This document shows positions 48,631 to 60,240 of a stretch of 64,000 nt of DNA, piece after piece (position 1 is the first letter of the stretch; each line of letters opens with the position of its first letter). The DNA is from Camellia lanceoleosa. Taxonomy: Eukaryota; Streptophyta; Magnoliopsida; Ericales; Theaceae. The stretch is from the NCBI GenBank assembly GCA_025200525.1, contig CM045762.1:108154682-108218681 (forward strand), in the 5' to 3' direction. The notes beneath the pieces are model-generated. The model was not told the origin of the DNA, made no database searches, and saw nothing but the letters and a program-made list of their open reading frames with translations. The translations under genes were made by a program, and so were the position numbers.

Positions 48631-50000
48631 ATGGTCACGACTAGATCCATGGCTTCTCACCAAAATGCTGCCGACCACCAAGCCAACCCCCCCAATCCTA
48701 ACAACCCACCACAGTATTTCATCGAGCTTACCAACAGCATTAACCGCATGGCCGAGCAAAACCAAGCCCTGATAAATGCTCTACTCCAAAGAAACCTTCC
48801 TATCCCTCCACCACCTCCAGATATTCTGCCCAACCAAGAACGAGCCCCAAGCCATACTATCCTGCAGCCCTATCCACCCAACTTGGAAGGCTTGCAACCT
48901 CCTCCGCCCAATATAAATCCACCACCCCGACCCCCGCATCCATCGGTCCTGGCACCAACCCCTGAAGGGGAAGCCAGTAGCGTCCAACCCCCTTTGCCTT
49001 CCAGTGGTGATAACATCCCTCTCTGGGATGCCCAACTCTGAGCCATGAAGCTCCAACTCCAAGGGGTCATGTAACATCCAAAGATAAACCCTCTACCACA
49101 AAGAAACTCACTATTTGTTGGCTCCATCCGGACAAACCTCTACCCCCAAGTTCAAAATGCCCACCATCGACTCTTTTGACGTCACGACGGAACCAATCGA
49201 CCATCCGAGGCCTCTGAACCCTCATGATCCTCCATGCATTCCCCGATGAGATCATGTGTCGAGCTTTCTGTTACAATCAAGGGGTCACTACCGTGGTTTA
49301 ATCGATTACCAGCAAACTCCGTCTCTACTTTCCAGCATCTTAGTGACTCCTTCCTCAGCCATTTTATTGGAGCCCAGCGCCAGCGACGTCCAGCAACCCA
49401 ACTCCTTAACATCCGTCAGACCGAGGGGGAGTCGCTGCGCAGTTTCGTTACCCGTTTCAACACCGAAGCCTTGCAGGTAGCGGAAAATGATGACAAGGTC
49501 ATCCTTACGGCTTTCATGGTCCGTCTGCGGTCGTCTGACTTCCTTTTCTCCCTCTCTAAAAATCCCCCGACCTCCACAAAGAAATTTCTACTATCCAAAG
49601 CCCAAAAATACATGAATGTTAAAGATTCCCTAACCGCCTAGCAAGATCCTATCACCAAAAACCCGACCCCCAGAGAGAAGAGGAAAGATCTAGACACCAG
49701 AAATACCCACTACAATAACCAAACGTCTCAGTACACTGACCGACCCCCCAGAACTGATCAGTCGGCCCAAGTCCGACCACCCGGTCGGTTCGAGCGGTAC
49801 ACCCCCTAAACTCTCCCATGGAACAAGTCCTCAAACAGATCCAGCAGGACTACCCCCTCAAATGGCCCCAACCATCGCGAACCCCTTCCAACCGGAAAGA
49901 CCAGTCCAAATATTGCCGTTTTCACCAGGACCACGGCCATAACACCGACGAGTGTGTTAACCTCAAGGATCAGGTCGAGACTTTAATACGTCAGGGATGA
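48631..50000 (+). pseudogene. Tat gag, broken
   Basis: ATG at 48631 (MVTTRSMASHQ) opens a Pro-rich N-terminal region (PIPPPPPDILP, PPPNINPPPRPPHP) ending at TGA 49039-49041. After several breaks the capsid region reads FNRLPANSVSTFQHLSDSFL, LLNIRQTEGESLRSFVTRFN and AFMVRLRSSDFLFSLSKNPP (49288-49570). YCRFHQDHGHNTDECVNLKD near 49913 is the single CCHC-like motif (C.FH...GH.T.EC) typical of Tat gags. At least three stops or frameshifts prevent a full Gag. The spacing matches an ordinary element. Confidence 0.85.
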
Positions 50001-50159
50001 CTTAGCCGGTTCACAGACACCCGCCCTCAGCAGAGGCAAAGGACTGAGCCCAACAGAAACAACCGCCGGCGCACCCCTCCCCGGCAGCCAACCCAACCCA
50101 ACCAAGGCCATGATCGCCCTCCACAACAGCCTCGGGCACAAGGTAACCCTGCTCCACCT

Positions 50160-50657
50160 GTTGGAGAAATCAAAGTCATTTCAGGCGGCCTTGCTTGTGC
50201 GGGACCATCTCGCCACCGAAGCGTAACTCAAAAGATAAGGCAGGGCTCAAACAAAGCAGTTGCCACAGTCAACCGACCTCCAAACAGCCCAAGTAGTGGA
50301 CCGAGCCTATCGCCTTCACGACGCCGATTGCTCAGCATCCGTTACTCATGATGACCTCTTGTCATCTCTGCCCTCCTCTCCAACTACAAGGTCAGACGAG
50401 TTCTCATCGACAACGGCAGTTCTTCAGACATCATCTTCCTCAACTGCTTTCGCCAGCTCAAGATTGGGAAGGAAAGTCTGTCTCCTCTCCAAACCCCTTT
50501 GGTCAGTTTCACTGGTGACTGGGTGACCTCCATCGGCTCCATCGATCTTCCTATCATGATCGGCGAGTACCCGCAGCAGACCACAAAGTTGCTTACCCTC
50601 CTTGTTGTCGGCTGCCCCCCTACCTACAACATCATCCTTGGTCAAGATCGCCTCTAA
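50160..50657 (+). pseudogene. Tat aspartic protease
   Basis: In shifting frames: GEIKVISGG near 50164, then VLIDNGSSSDIIFLNCFRQL near 50400 with the active-site Asp in DNGS (a common Tat variant of DTGS), and YNIILGQDRL near 50627, the C-terminal hallmark (ILGR.WL-type). TAA replaces the expected Trp-type residue after DRL. The reading continues to about 50735 (AIKFTTDLGVKIVRGV), where giant LTR copy 2 interrupts. Confidence 0.82.
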
Positions 50658-50738
50658 ATGCTTTTCAAGCTATCACATCAACTTACCACCTTGCCATTAA
50701 GTTTACCACCGATCTAGGGGTCAAAATAGTGAGGGGAG

Positions 50739-53700
50739 TGTAGACACCCCATTTTTGACCGTCCATAAGACTTAGACGCGACTGATGGTTTACATGGTGG
50801 AGAAAGTTGTGCAGGGAAAAGGTGCAATTTCTTCGGCAAAGAGAGAGTCAAATCTCAACTTCATACCTCGTTTCTAGACCAAAAAATCTCAATCAAGAGA
50901 TTTTAGACTTAAACCCTCTCTTTCAAAACATTTTGAAAATAAAGTTTCGCGATGTTCCAATGCTATCATTTTGTTAAACGTCGCTGCAAAAACCAAGCAA
51001 GGACAAAGTGGAAACGAATGAAAGAGAGATGAAATCTTTGAAAAATATTTCAAAACACCTAACTTAGGGGTTTGGAGTTGATGAAAAGAGGAGAAAAGGG
51101 AAGAAATCCAGTTGGGGGAGAAAATGGGCATGAACCGTCAAGAAAAGTCGAACAGCCCTCGCCGAATCGGGCCTATTCGTTCGTATACTTGGAATCAAGC
51201 TACGAGGCCACCATCGTTGGAAAGCTTACTCCCGGGGCTTCATTTTGCACTCAAGAATCTCCTAAATTCAATTTCGGACAGAGGAAATATCGTTGATTGA
51301 AGTAAGGCATCACTCTGGTTGAACCGAAATCTGCGCGGCTTCACGGAAATGGGCATAACTTTTTCCACAAGAGGAATTTTGATGCAATGTTTGCGCCATT
51401 GGAAAGATAACTTCCGGGGCTTCAATTTGGACACTTGAATGGCCACCATTGGACCTCCCAATCACCCATCGGCCACTTTTCTTCTCGATAGGCCATTTTT
51501 CTTGTCCTGAAAGTAGCTGGCCGGCCACCTATTTGGTGAAATGAATTTTTTGCCCCTTTAAACTAGCCGGCCATGCCCCCCTTCCCAAGTGTGTCCTAGA
51601 AGTGAATTTTGTTTTCCACTACACTCATGTCCGAGGGTTTGGCCATTTTGGAGGGAAACTTGGTGTGTTTTCCCCCCATTTCCCCCCTCCCTTTTTCACC
51701 CATTTTGCCTATATAACAGCAGCCCCAGCTCTGGTTTTGAGGGTTAGAAAAAATGCTTTGAGCCTCTTGTATTGTATCTCTCTCCTTCTACACTTCAACT
51801 CTCAAAAACCCTTAAGTTCCTACACCCTTTTCCCTACAAGCGCTAACACCACTCCACCTCATTCCATTCCAGCAGTTTGAAGCTGTTTTCTAGAGGCAAG
51901 GAGCACCCAAACTTGGTCCAAGAGGTTGCTAAGGGTTGGTCTTCAATGGTGAGCCTCACTTTCCCCTTTTCTTGCATTTTTTTGGTCTATTTCTTAGTCC
52001 CTCTTTCTTGCTCTTTTGAGCTCCGACCAAAACTGAAAAGGTCATTTTTTTGAGCTATATTCCATGTTTCATTAAGGACTCATCACATTTTGAAGCTTCT
52101 TTTTGGCACTTTCTTCATTGCCCCTCTTTATGCCATTATTTTGCATGGTATTTTTAGTTTATGTGTGATCTGTTTTGGAGCCTGATGTAAACTGTAAGTA
52201 GGCCTATTTTGAGCCCCTCTTAAACATTGAAGAAGGGCTCAACACTGTTGGGGACCTCCATGTATTACTTGCCATTGTACCCCTCTTTGGTCCCCATTTT
52301 TGCATGATTTATTAGCTTATTAAGCCTCTGTTTTTCGGCCATGATCAGAACTGAAAGTATCCCTATTTTGACCCCATATACATTTTTCATCAAGGATCCA
52401 TGGCTGTTTGAGACATCCTTTTTGTACTTCATGTTATTGCCCTCTCGTGGCCTTGATCTTGCATTGCATTTTGAGCATGTTTGTATACTGATTTGGGGCT
52501 TGTCATATACTGAAAAACATCATATTTTTGGTCCCTCTTCAGTGTTGTAGAAGGGTCATTTTCTGTTTGGGCTTTTCATCTACCACTTGCTTCATTGCCT
52601 CCCTTGCGGAGCCATTTTTGTATGCCATTTTAGCCCTACTTGTGCTTGCTTTTTGGCCATACTTTAAACTGTAAAAATACTTTTTTTGGGGCTTCCTAGC
52701 TTCTTTCTTCACATTCCATGTACAAATTATGCATGCTTTGTATAACTGTAAGCCATTTCATGTAACTAGTTTTGCATTTCGGGAGTGATTCTATGCATCG
52801 GGTGTCATTACGCCTCGTTTCGGGGCTGTCTTGCCCTTCATTTTGCTACTAATTTTTGCATGTTTTCATGTCATATTCCATGTCTTTTTCATGTCTCATT
52901 AGAGTGGCATTTTGGTGCCTGAGGGTCGGTTCTCGGTTTGCGTGCACGCATTTCGAGTTGTCTTGTTTTTATCTGATGGCCTCCTATGTGGGTGTGGCTG
53001 AGGCTCTCTCACGTTGGTGTAAGCCCATTATTGCATTGCGTATGTCATTTCATCCATAGCATTGTGTATGCTCGGTTATGTATTACCTCGTGTAGTGTGT
53101 ATGCCATTCCATAACATTGTGTATGTTAGGATTGTATCTTAGTTGCATTTCATGCATGTCATGCATATTGCATCGTGTTCGGAGTTAGTCTTGCACGAGA
53201 AACGAGGTGCGTTTCGTACTCTGAGTGACGGAACGTGTCTCAATTCCCAAGTCACCGACACTCCAGATTATCGATGATGGAGTTAGGTTTTATTGTAGTG
53301 TTCATATGCATTCATTCTATATTGAGTTGTGCAATTCGGTTCCTCGGCCATCATGCATCGAGATGCGTGATTGGTGGCATGAGGATCGAGGCATGCATAC
53401 ATTTGCGAAATACATTGCTATGCCTCTTTCCTGCTCTCTATTGCAGCAAAATCAAGAATCAGCAGTCTTCCGAGGCTTGGCGCGCTTTTCAAGAAACATT
53501 GCGAAACAGAGGCTAATTGGGGAATCCCAGTGGATTTCCGTGCAAAATTCCCAAACATACATCATTCATCGTAATCAAGGCCTCGGCTTGCATGCCGCTT
53601 CTGACTTTCTTAGTTAATTTGTTAATTAATTAGGAATTTGTATATTATTTGGACTGTATTATTTGAATGTAATATTCTTTTATTCGGATCAGATATTATT

Positions 53701-54846
53701 TATTTATTTGGACCCTCTGGCGAGGGCATAATTGTAATAAGTGTGGGTGAGTGTGATGTATATCTTCCAACCCCACGTCTTTCTTCCCTTTATTTACACG
53801 CTATGATGGTTAGATTAGGGCATATTTCAATTAGCATACAAAGATGATAGCATGTTTGCATCACTCATCTATTTTGCACGCATTCTGCTCGGCACATCAT
53901 ACAAACTGCATTTGTATTTCAATTCCAAATTGAATATGTGTTAGTTGTAGCATCATCACATGCCATGTTTAAAATAGCCGAGCCTGCTATAGTTTGCATC
54001 TTTGCATGTGTTGCATTAGGCAATTCTGTGCATCTAGGATCATGCATGGATTTCTAACGAGTTTCTGTTTTGGCTTGGAGTACTCGGTGAGTTTTATGCT
54101 TTAGCATCCTTGCATGCGTGTGAGTGTTGCCATGAATAGCATGCTTACCATGAGGCTATGTGCTTATGTGATATAACTGCCTTGAATGCCTGTGGGTGGA
54201 GGTTGAGTTACTTGAAGTGGAACAAATCATTGACTGTTTGTTTTAAGCCCACTAGATAGTGGCAAAATCATGTTTTTCTAAGCCCACCCGAGGGTGGCAA
54301 ATCCACGTCTTAGCCTACCTGCGGGTAGCATCATCAAACCATTTTCAAACAAACAAACATGAAATGTTTTGTTCCAATTCAGGCGACTCAGTCTATACTT
54401 GTTTGCTGCGAGCATCACATAGTAACCTAGGCTAATAACCGGAATAAGAACGCACAATGTTTTCAAAATCAGATATCATGGTTAGTAGAGGCCGGTCTTT
54501 GACCGGGCGAAAGGTGCTCAAGTGACCTTCCCCAATCGTACCCAAGTTCCCGAGCCGAGGCAACTTTGGTGATGACAGACACGTGGCCTTTGGCACCGAG
54601 TCAGGGTTTCCTAAATTTCCCATTAAAAAACATTTAGGTGGCGACTCTGTATCTGGCAAAGCAGTCCATGTTTGGCACTTCTTTTTAAAAAAATATGTTT
54701 TCAAAAACGATTTGCCGGATTTGGACTCTTTGGTTCAAGATTAAGAACCGTGACATTTGAATCCTTTGAACTGTAGTAGACCCACAAGTGAACCAGAACG
54801 GGGGGGACTCGCACTCCTCCCCGGGACGCGTTCGGGGACATCTACA
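50739..54846 (+). mobile_element. Giant solo-LTR-like element, copy 2 (about 4.1 kb), inserted in Tat pol
   Basis: The ends are TGTAGACACCCCATTTTTGA and TTCGGGGACATCTACA, with target duplication GGGAG at 50734-50738 and 54847-54851. The terminal TGTAGA...TCTACA are perfect inverses. A TATA box (TATATAA) lies at 51710-51716. Two copies of the GGGGCTTCA module occur at about 51186-51297 and 51345-51445. No coding frame was recognised; frames at 53225-53617 and 53235-53516 overlap each other and match nothing. Roughly 2.6 kb of sequence lies downstream of the TATA region, which is unusual for an LTR. Confidence 0.72.
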
Positions 54847-54851
54847 GGGAG

Positions 54852-55259
54852 AGCAGACCATTGCCAGGGAATGTTATGTCGCCTCACTCAAAGAAGTCAA
54901 GCTGAAGGAGGCAATGATCATTGAAGGGCTTGACGTCCGAGATGAGGACGAGCTAGTTAGAGGGGAGCCTGTGGAGGAGCTCGTTGAGGTTCCCATCGAC
55001 CCCGCCAACCCGACGAAGACTGCCAAAATCGGCATCCAACTATCCCGCCAAGCAAAGGCCGACCTTCGCCTCCCGATCGAGCACCACGATGTATTTGCTC
55101 GACCCACTCGGACATGCGGTATTGACCCTCATTCATAACCCACCGCCTCAACATTGAACCTCATTTCCGACCTTACCGCCAAGCAAGATCTTTCATCTGG
55201 AATGCAACACTCTCATTGTCAGAGGTCGACAAGCTCCTTGAGGCACAATTCATCAAAAT
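54852..55259 (+). pseudogene. Tat pol linker between PR and RT
   Basis: It resumes immediately after the giant LTR: EQTIARECYVASLKEVKLKE, EVPIDPANPTKTAKIGIQLS, then a frameshift in the DVFAW..SDMPGIDP-type motif (DVFARPTRTCGIDPHS here). The RT N-terminus then follows in another frame (HRLNIEPHFRPYRQARSFIW-like). The DPANP...IG..L segment is a conserved Tat pol landmark. Confidence 0.8.
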
Positions 55260-56423
55260 GTGGACTACCCTAGATGGTTGTCAAAGCGTTGTCCCGTTCA
55301 GAGGAACAATGGTAAATGGCGACTCTGTGTCGACTACTCCGACCTCAACCGAGCTTGCCCCAAAGACAGCTATCCTCTCCCCTATATAGATCTGCTGGTT
55401 GACGCCACTGCCGGTGATCAAATCCTTAGCTTCATGGAGGCCTTCTCTGGGTACAACCAAATTCTGATGCACCCATCTGATCGGGAACACACCTCCTTCA
55501 TTACCGACCGAGGTACCTACCATTACCGTGTGATGCCATTTGGACTGAAAAATGCTGGGGCCACCTACCAACGTTTAGTTAATGCTGTCTTCCATCATCA
55601 GATAGGTCGGAATATGGAAGTACATGTCGACGACATGCTAGTCAAGAGCAAACTCTTCGTTGATCATCTGACCGACCTGCGAGAGACCTTCGCCACCCTA
55701 CGAAAGTACCAAATGAAGCTCAACCTGGAAAAGTGCGCCTTCGGCGTTGGATCTAGGAAGTTTTTGGGTTTCATGGTCACTCAGCGGGGCATTGAAGCCA
55801 ACCCTGAAAAGATCAAGGCCTTGGTTGAGATGCAGTCACCCAGAACGGTTAAGGAGGTTCAAAGACTCACTGGCCGAGTTGCCGCCCTTAACCGCTTCAT
55901 TTCCCGCGCAACGGATAAGTGCCTTCCCTTCTTCAAAGTTCTTCGACAAACTTTTGAATGGACAACCGAATCCGAAGAGGCTTTTCAGCAGTTGAAACAG
56001 TGCATGGCCAACCCCCCACTCCTACCACAGGCAATCATGGGTGAACCCCTCTTCCTCTATTTAGCTGTGTCAAGCACCGCAGTCAGTGCAGCTCTTATCA
56101 GGGAAGACGGCTCTGTCCAACAGCCGATCTACTACATCAGTCGAGCTCTCAGGAGAGCGGAGCAAAATTACCTACTATTAGAAAAATTATCGTTGGCCTT
56201 GGTCACCGCCTCCAGACGACTTCGTCCTTACTTCCAAGCCCATTCCATAGTGGTCCTCACCGACCAACCCTTGAAGAAAGTAATGCAGCAACCAGAACTT
56301 TCAGGCAGACTCATGCAGTGGTCAGTGGAACTCAGCCAGTTTGACATCTCCTACCGCCTCGACAATGATAAGAGGCGGTGTCGCGATTTCATCCCGAATT
56401 CACTAATCCTACCCCCACCATGA
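55260..56423 (+). CDS. Tat reverse transcriptase and RNase H, 387-codon open segment
   Basis: The best-preserved frame in the window. It starts inside the RT domain (the preceding fingers motif is frameshifted). Motifs: KWRLCVDYSDLNRACPKDSY; SFMEAFSGYNQI, where the usual Asp of MDAFSGYNQI is Glu, removing a catalytic residue; VMPFGLKNAGATYQRL; MEVHVDDMLVKSK with the Asp pair; KLNLEKCAFGVGSRKFLGFM. The RNase H part includes PLFLYLAVSSTAVSAALIRE, PIYYISRALRRAEQNYLLLE and VVLTDQPLKKVMQQPELSGR. It should synthesise element cDNA, but the Glu substitution and flanking breaks suggest it is inactive. Confidence 0.88.
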   Translation: MDYPRWLSKRCPVQRNNGKWRLCVDYSDLNRACPKDSYPLPYIDLLVDATAGDQILSFMEAFSGYNQILMHPSDREHTSFITDRGTYHYRVMPFGLKNAGATYQRLVNAVFHHQIGRNMEVHVDDMLVKSKLFVDHLTDLRETFATLRKYQMKLNLEKCAFGVGSRKFLGFMVTQRGIEANPEKIKALVEMQSPRTVKEVQRLTGRVAALNRFISRATDKCLPFFKVLRQTFEWTTESEEAFQQLKQCMANPPLLPQAIMGEPLFLYLAVSSTAVSAALIREDGSVQQPIYYISRALRRAEQNYLLLEKLSLALVTASRRLRPYFQAHSIVVLTDQPLKKVMQQPELSGRLMQWSVELSQFDISYRLDNDKRRCRDFIPNSLILPPP

Positions 56424-57012
56424 CCCCTCCACCCCCACCAACCCCTACCGACCCAGAAGACCCTCACTCTTGGACTCTCAATGTCGACGGATCATTTCGC
56501 AGGGAGGGCAGTGGGGCTGGTCTCATCCTCACCGCCCCTGAGGGTGGTTATTGCAAATGTGCTCTCCATTTCTTGTTCGAGGCCAGTAACAATGAGGCCG
56601 CATATTAGGCATTGATAGCAGGTCTCACTTAGCCAGGGATATTTGTGTCAGCCACATCCGAGTGTTCAGCGACTCCAAGCTCATTGTCAGACAAATTACG
56701 AGGGAATTCGATACTAAGGAGGACACAATGTGGGCTTACAGGGATATAACACTCCCTCTTGTTCGCCTCTTCAATACCTTCCAAATCAAGCACATCCCTC
56801 GGGCGAAAAACTCTAAGGCGGATGAGATGGCTCAGTTGGCTTCCGCAGACCAGTCCGACCTCAGCCATGGCGTCTATCTCGACTACCTAGCCCACCTTGC
56901 CATTTCCCCCAACCAGCAAGAGGTCCAGTTCCTCCAAAATGAACCCATCCCTTGGGCGGCGGACATCTTCCTGTATCTAACAACAGGGGGACTCCCAGAC
57001 GACAAACAGTAG
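56418..57012 (+). pseudogene. Tat second RNase H domain (archaeal-like type)
   Basis: WTLNVDGSFRREGSGAGLIL near 56472 opens the domain (Asp in VDGS). EASNNEAAY follows, with the catalytic Glu, then TAG and a second frame: VFSDSKLIVRQITREFDTKE (Asp in SDS) and IKHIPRAKNSKADEMAQLAS with the terminal Asp. It ends at a TAG at 57010. A second RNase H downstream of the normal one is a diagnostic feature of Tat-lineage elements. Confidence 0.88.
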
Positions 57013-57024
57013 GCCGCCAAAGTC

Positions 57025-58185
57025 AAGGCCCGGTTGGCTAATTACATTCTTGTCAGCGGCCTCTTGTACAAAAGAGGCTTCTCACGCCCATACCTGAAAT
57101 GCCTCAATCCCGCTCAGGCGACCTGCGTAATGAGAGAAGTCCATGACGGGATATGTGGCAATCATTTGGGCAGCAGGTCTCTAGCGCACAAAATACTCGT
57201 CTTGGTTATTTCTGGCCTACTCTCAATCAAGATACGACAGACTTTGTGCTCAAATGTGACAAGTGCCAACGTTTTGCCAACATCCCCCACGTCCCTCCTA
57301 CAGAATTGATCACACTCTGCAGTCCCTACCCCTTCGCCAAATAGGGATCGACCTAGTTATTGCCCATCGCCCGAGGCCAAACCACCGCCATTGTCGCCAT
57401 CGATTACTTCACCAAATGGGTTGAAGCAGAACCCCTTGCCTCCATTACCGAGCGAAACACAACCAGATTCATCTGGCAATCGATCGTCTGCAGATTTGGC
57501 ATCCTTCAAGCCATCATCACCGACAACGACAAACAATTTGACAATGCCAAATTCAGGACAATCTGTGAAGAGCTCCAAATCCAGTCATGTTTCTCTCCCG
57601 TGCCATCCCAAGTCAATGGCCAAGTTGAGGTCACCAACCGTTCTCTTTTCAAGATTATCAAAACTAAGCTGGAAGCTGCTAGGGGACTCTGGGCTGAGGA
57701 GTTGCCGAATGTACTCTGGGCTTACCGCACTACCGCTCGGACTCCCACTGGGGAGACCCCTTTTCGCTTAACATACGGCGCAGAGGCGGTCATCCTAGTG
57801 GAAATCGGTCTTCCTACCTCAAGGGTTCTACATCTGAATCCGTAACTAATCAAGAGTCGCAGCGGATTCTAGACTTGATTGAAGAACTCTGAGAAACAAC
57901 CGCAGTCAGACGGGCCTCATACCAACAGAAAATGAGAACACATTACAACCGCAGAGTCCGACCAAGGGAGTTCGCCATGGGGGACCTTGTTTTGCGAGAA
58001 GTAACTCTTACCACCAAAAATCTGACTAACGGCAAACTGGCAACCAAATGGGAGGGACCCTACGTTGTAAAGGCCAGACCACGTTCGGGCACTTACCGAC
58101 TTCAGGACATGGAAGGTCAAGACCTCCCCCATCTTTGGAACGCTGAACACTTGAAGCGCTATTTCAATAAAAGTTGTATTTTTGT
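57025..58185 (+). pseudogene. Tat integrase
   Basis: Zinc-binding N-terminus: VHDGICGNHLGSRSLAHK, then a frameshift to YFWPTLNQDTTDFVLKCDKC (HHCC type). After a TAG at 57342 the core reads AIVAIDYFTKWVEAEPLASI (Asp), GILQAIITDNDKQFDNAKFR (Asp) and SQVNGQVEVTNRSLFKIIKT (Glu), so the D-D-E set is complete. LPNVLWAYRTTARTPTGETP and FRLTYGAEAVI close the core, and KWEGPYVVKARPRSGTYRLQ near 58050 is the C-terminal domain. At least four breaks occur outside the core. Confidence 0.88.
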
Positions 58186-58334
58186 ATCGTCTAAAATGTT
58201 GTATGTTCTTTTTGACAATCTATGTTCTCATTTTCTCCTCATATAGTGTAAATTTATGACCCCATGGGCCTACACTTTGTATGATAGCAAGCCTATATCT
58301 CAGTTATCTGTGGTATTCCAATAACGCTTTGATT

Positions 58335-58760
58335 ACTGACCAGATCGAAGACAAAAGCCTCACTAAATCGAAAGCATGAAGACTCAGCCAAACCGAAGTC
58401 ACCAAAAGCCTCGGTCGAGCACAAACAACCTCACCAACCGAGCATGAAGAGCTCGCCAGATCGAAGTCACAAATAGCCTCACCAGATCGAAAGCACAAAT
58501 AGCCTCACCAAACCGAAGCATAGAAGAGCTCTGCCAGATCGAAGTCACAAATAGCCTCACCAGGAAGCACAAATATAAATCGAAAGATGAAGAGCTCGGC
58601 CTAGACCGAGTCACAAAAAGCTCACCAATCCGAGGACAAAAAGCCTCATCCAAATCGAAAGACATAAAGAGTCCCTACAGACCGAGTCACTTAAAGTCTC
58701 ACCAGCCGAGCATGCAGAGCCCCGCCTAAACCGAGTTACTTCAGTTGCCCAAACAGCCGG
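58335..58760. repeat. Degenerate tandem array in the Tat 3' non-coding region
   Basis: Units of about 30-38 bp built on CCAGATCGAAGTCACAAATAGCCTCA, about twelve or more in number and strongly degenerate. Minus-strand frames across it (58304-58498, 58399-58665) are repeat artefacts. Tandem repeats between INT and the 3' LTR are known in Tat elements. Confidence 0.82.
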
Positions 58761-58952
58761 CCATCATTGTGCCTTTGATGATCATAAGCATAGTGGCCAT
58801 ACTTTAGCCACATCCTAGTCCAACGCTTCAAACCGCCTCTCCTCATTGGCTCAAGATCCAGCCTGCTCACTGCCAGATCCATAAAATTGACTTTCGTGAG
58901 ATTGAATTTTTACAAGTTAAAATTCACCTGCACAGCTTTTTTCTCACATTCA
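58761..58952. other. End of sequenced Tat 3' region before the gap
   Basis: Unique sequence ending ...CACAGCTTTTTTCTCACATTCA at the first N. No LTR start was recognised. Confidence 0.5.
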
Positions 58953-59052
58953 NNNNNNNNNNNNNNNNNNNNNNNNNNNNNNNNNNNNNNNNNNNNNNNN
59001 NNNNNNNNNNNNNNNNNNNNNNNNNNNNNNNNNNNNNNNNNNNNNNNNNNNN
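58953..59052. other. Assembly gap of exactly 100 N
   Basis: A run of 100 N, the conventional size for a scaffold gap of unknown length. The sequences on either side are inverted copies of each other. Confidence 0.98.
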
Positions 59053-59089
59053 CATAGATTGTCAAAAAGAACATACAACATTTTGAAGA

Positions 59090-60240
59090 CGATACAAAAA
59101 TACAACTTTTATTAGAAATAGCGCTTCCAAGTGTTCGGGCCGCCCAAAGATGGGGAGGTCTTGACCTTCCATGTCCTCAAGCTTCCAGAAGTGCCCGAAC
59201 GCGGTCCGCCTTTACAACGTAGGTCCCTCCCATTTGGTTGCCGGGCTTGTCGTTAGTCGATTTTTTGGTGGTAAGAGTTACTTCTCGCCAGAAACAAGGT
59301 CCCCATGGCGAACTCCCTTGGCTTCCGATCATGTTGTAATGTGTTCTCATTTTTCTGCTTGGTATGAGGTCTATTTCGATCATACAGGTTGTCGAAGTTC
59401 TTCAATCAAGTCTAGATGCGCCGACGCACTCTCTTTCGCTAGTTCTCGATTCGATGTAGAACCCTGGGGTAGGGAAGACCGATCTCCATCGAATGATCAC
59501 CTGCCACAGATGTTGTTTAAAAGGGTCTCCTGCTGGGGAGTTCGGCAGAAATGGTAAGCCCAGTACATTCGCAACTCCTCACGAGAGTCCCTTAGCAGCC
59601 TTCCACTTACTTTTTGATAATCTTGAGAAGAGAATGCTTGGTGACAGACCAACTTGACTATTGGCTTGGGATGGCCCGGGAGGAGAAACATGACCGATTT
59701 GGAGCTCTTCACGTAATGTCCTGACTTTGGCATTGTCAAATTGTTTGTCGTTGTCGGCGATGATGGCTTGAAGGATGCCAAATCGGCAGACGATCGATTG
59801 CCGATGAATCAGTTGTGTTTCGCCAAGAATGGAGGCAAGGGGTTCTCGCTCAACCCATTTGGTGAAGTAATCGATGCGACAATGGCGAATTTGGTTTGGC
59901 CTCTCCAAATAAGGGCAATAACTAGGTCGATCCCTATTTGGCGAAGGGGTAGGGACCGCAGAGTGTGATCAATTTCAGAGGAGGGACGCGATGTTGGCAA
60001 AACGTTGGCACTTGTCACATTTGAGCACAAAGTCTCTGTCGCATCTTGATTGAGAGTAGGCCGAAATAACCAAGACGAGTATTTTGTGCGCTTGAGACCG
60101 CCCAAATGATTGCCACATATCCCGGCCATGGACTTCTCTCATTACGCAGTCGCCCGAGCTGGATCGAGGCATTTCGTATGGATGCGAGAAGCCTCTTTGT
60201 ACAAGAGGTCACGACAAGAATGTAATTAGCCAACCGGCCT
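59090..60240 (-). pseudogene. Integrase pseudogene of the inverted copy
   Basis: Minus-strand fragments of the Tat integrase: YFWPTLNQ-like zinc-domain remnants near 60050, IDYFTKWVEREPLASI near 59870, VCRFGILQAIIADNDKQFDN near 59755, and LLAK-type C-terminal pieces toward 59200. Frames shift every 50-150 bases. Confidence 0.85.

Larger units (their letters stand above)
47751..58952 (+). mobile_element. Tat-lineage Ty3/gypsy retrotransposon, running into the gap
   Basis: Order: 5' LTR, PBS (TAGCGCCGTCTGTGGG), gag, PR, [giant LTR copy 2], RT, RNase H, second RNase H, INT, 3' non-coding with a tandem array. The extra RNase H after the first one and the gag-proximal Pro-rich region are typical of Tat elements (Retand/Ogre relatives). 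The 3' LTR is not seen before the N gap. The 5' LTR start at 47751 (TGTGACATGGG) is inferred from TG and promoter placement, since no partner LTR is available. Confidence 0.82.

Noticed and set aside
53225..53617. Two overlapping frames of 93 and 130 codons in giant LTR copy 2 considered as a possible gene.
   Set aside because: They overlap in different phases, match no family I know, and are broken in copy 3; copy 1 does not show them.
59171..59557. A 128-codon plus-strand frame in the right arm.
   Set aside because: It is the antisense of the inverted integrase copy.
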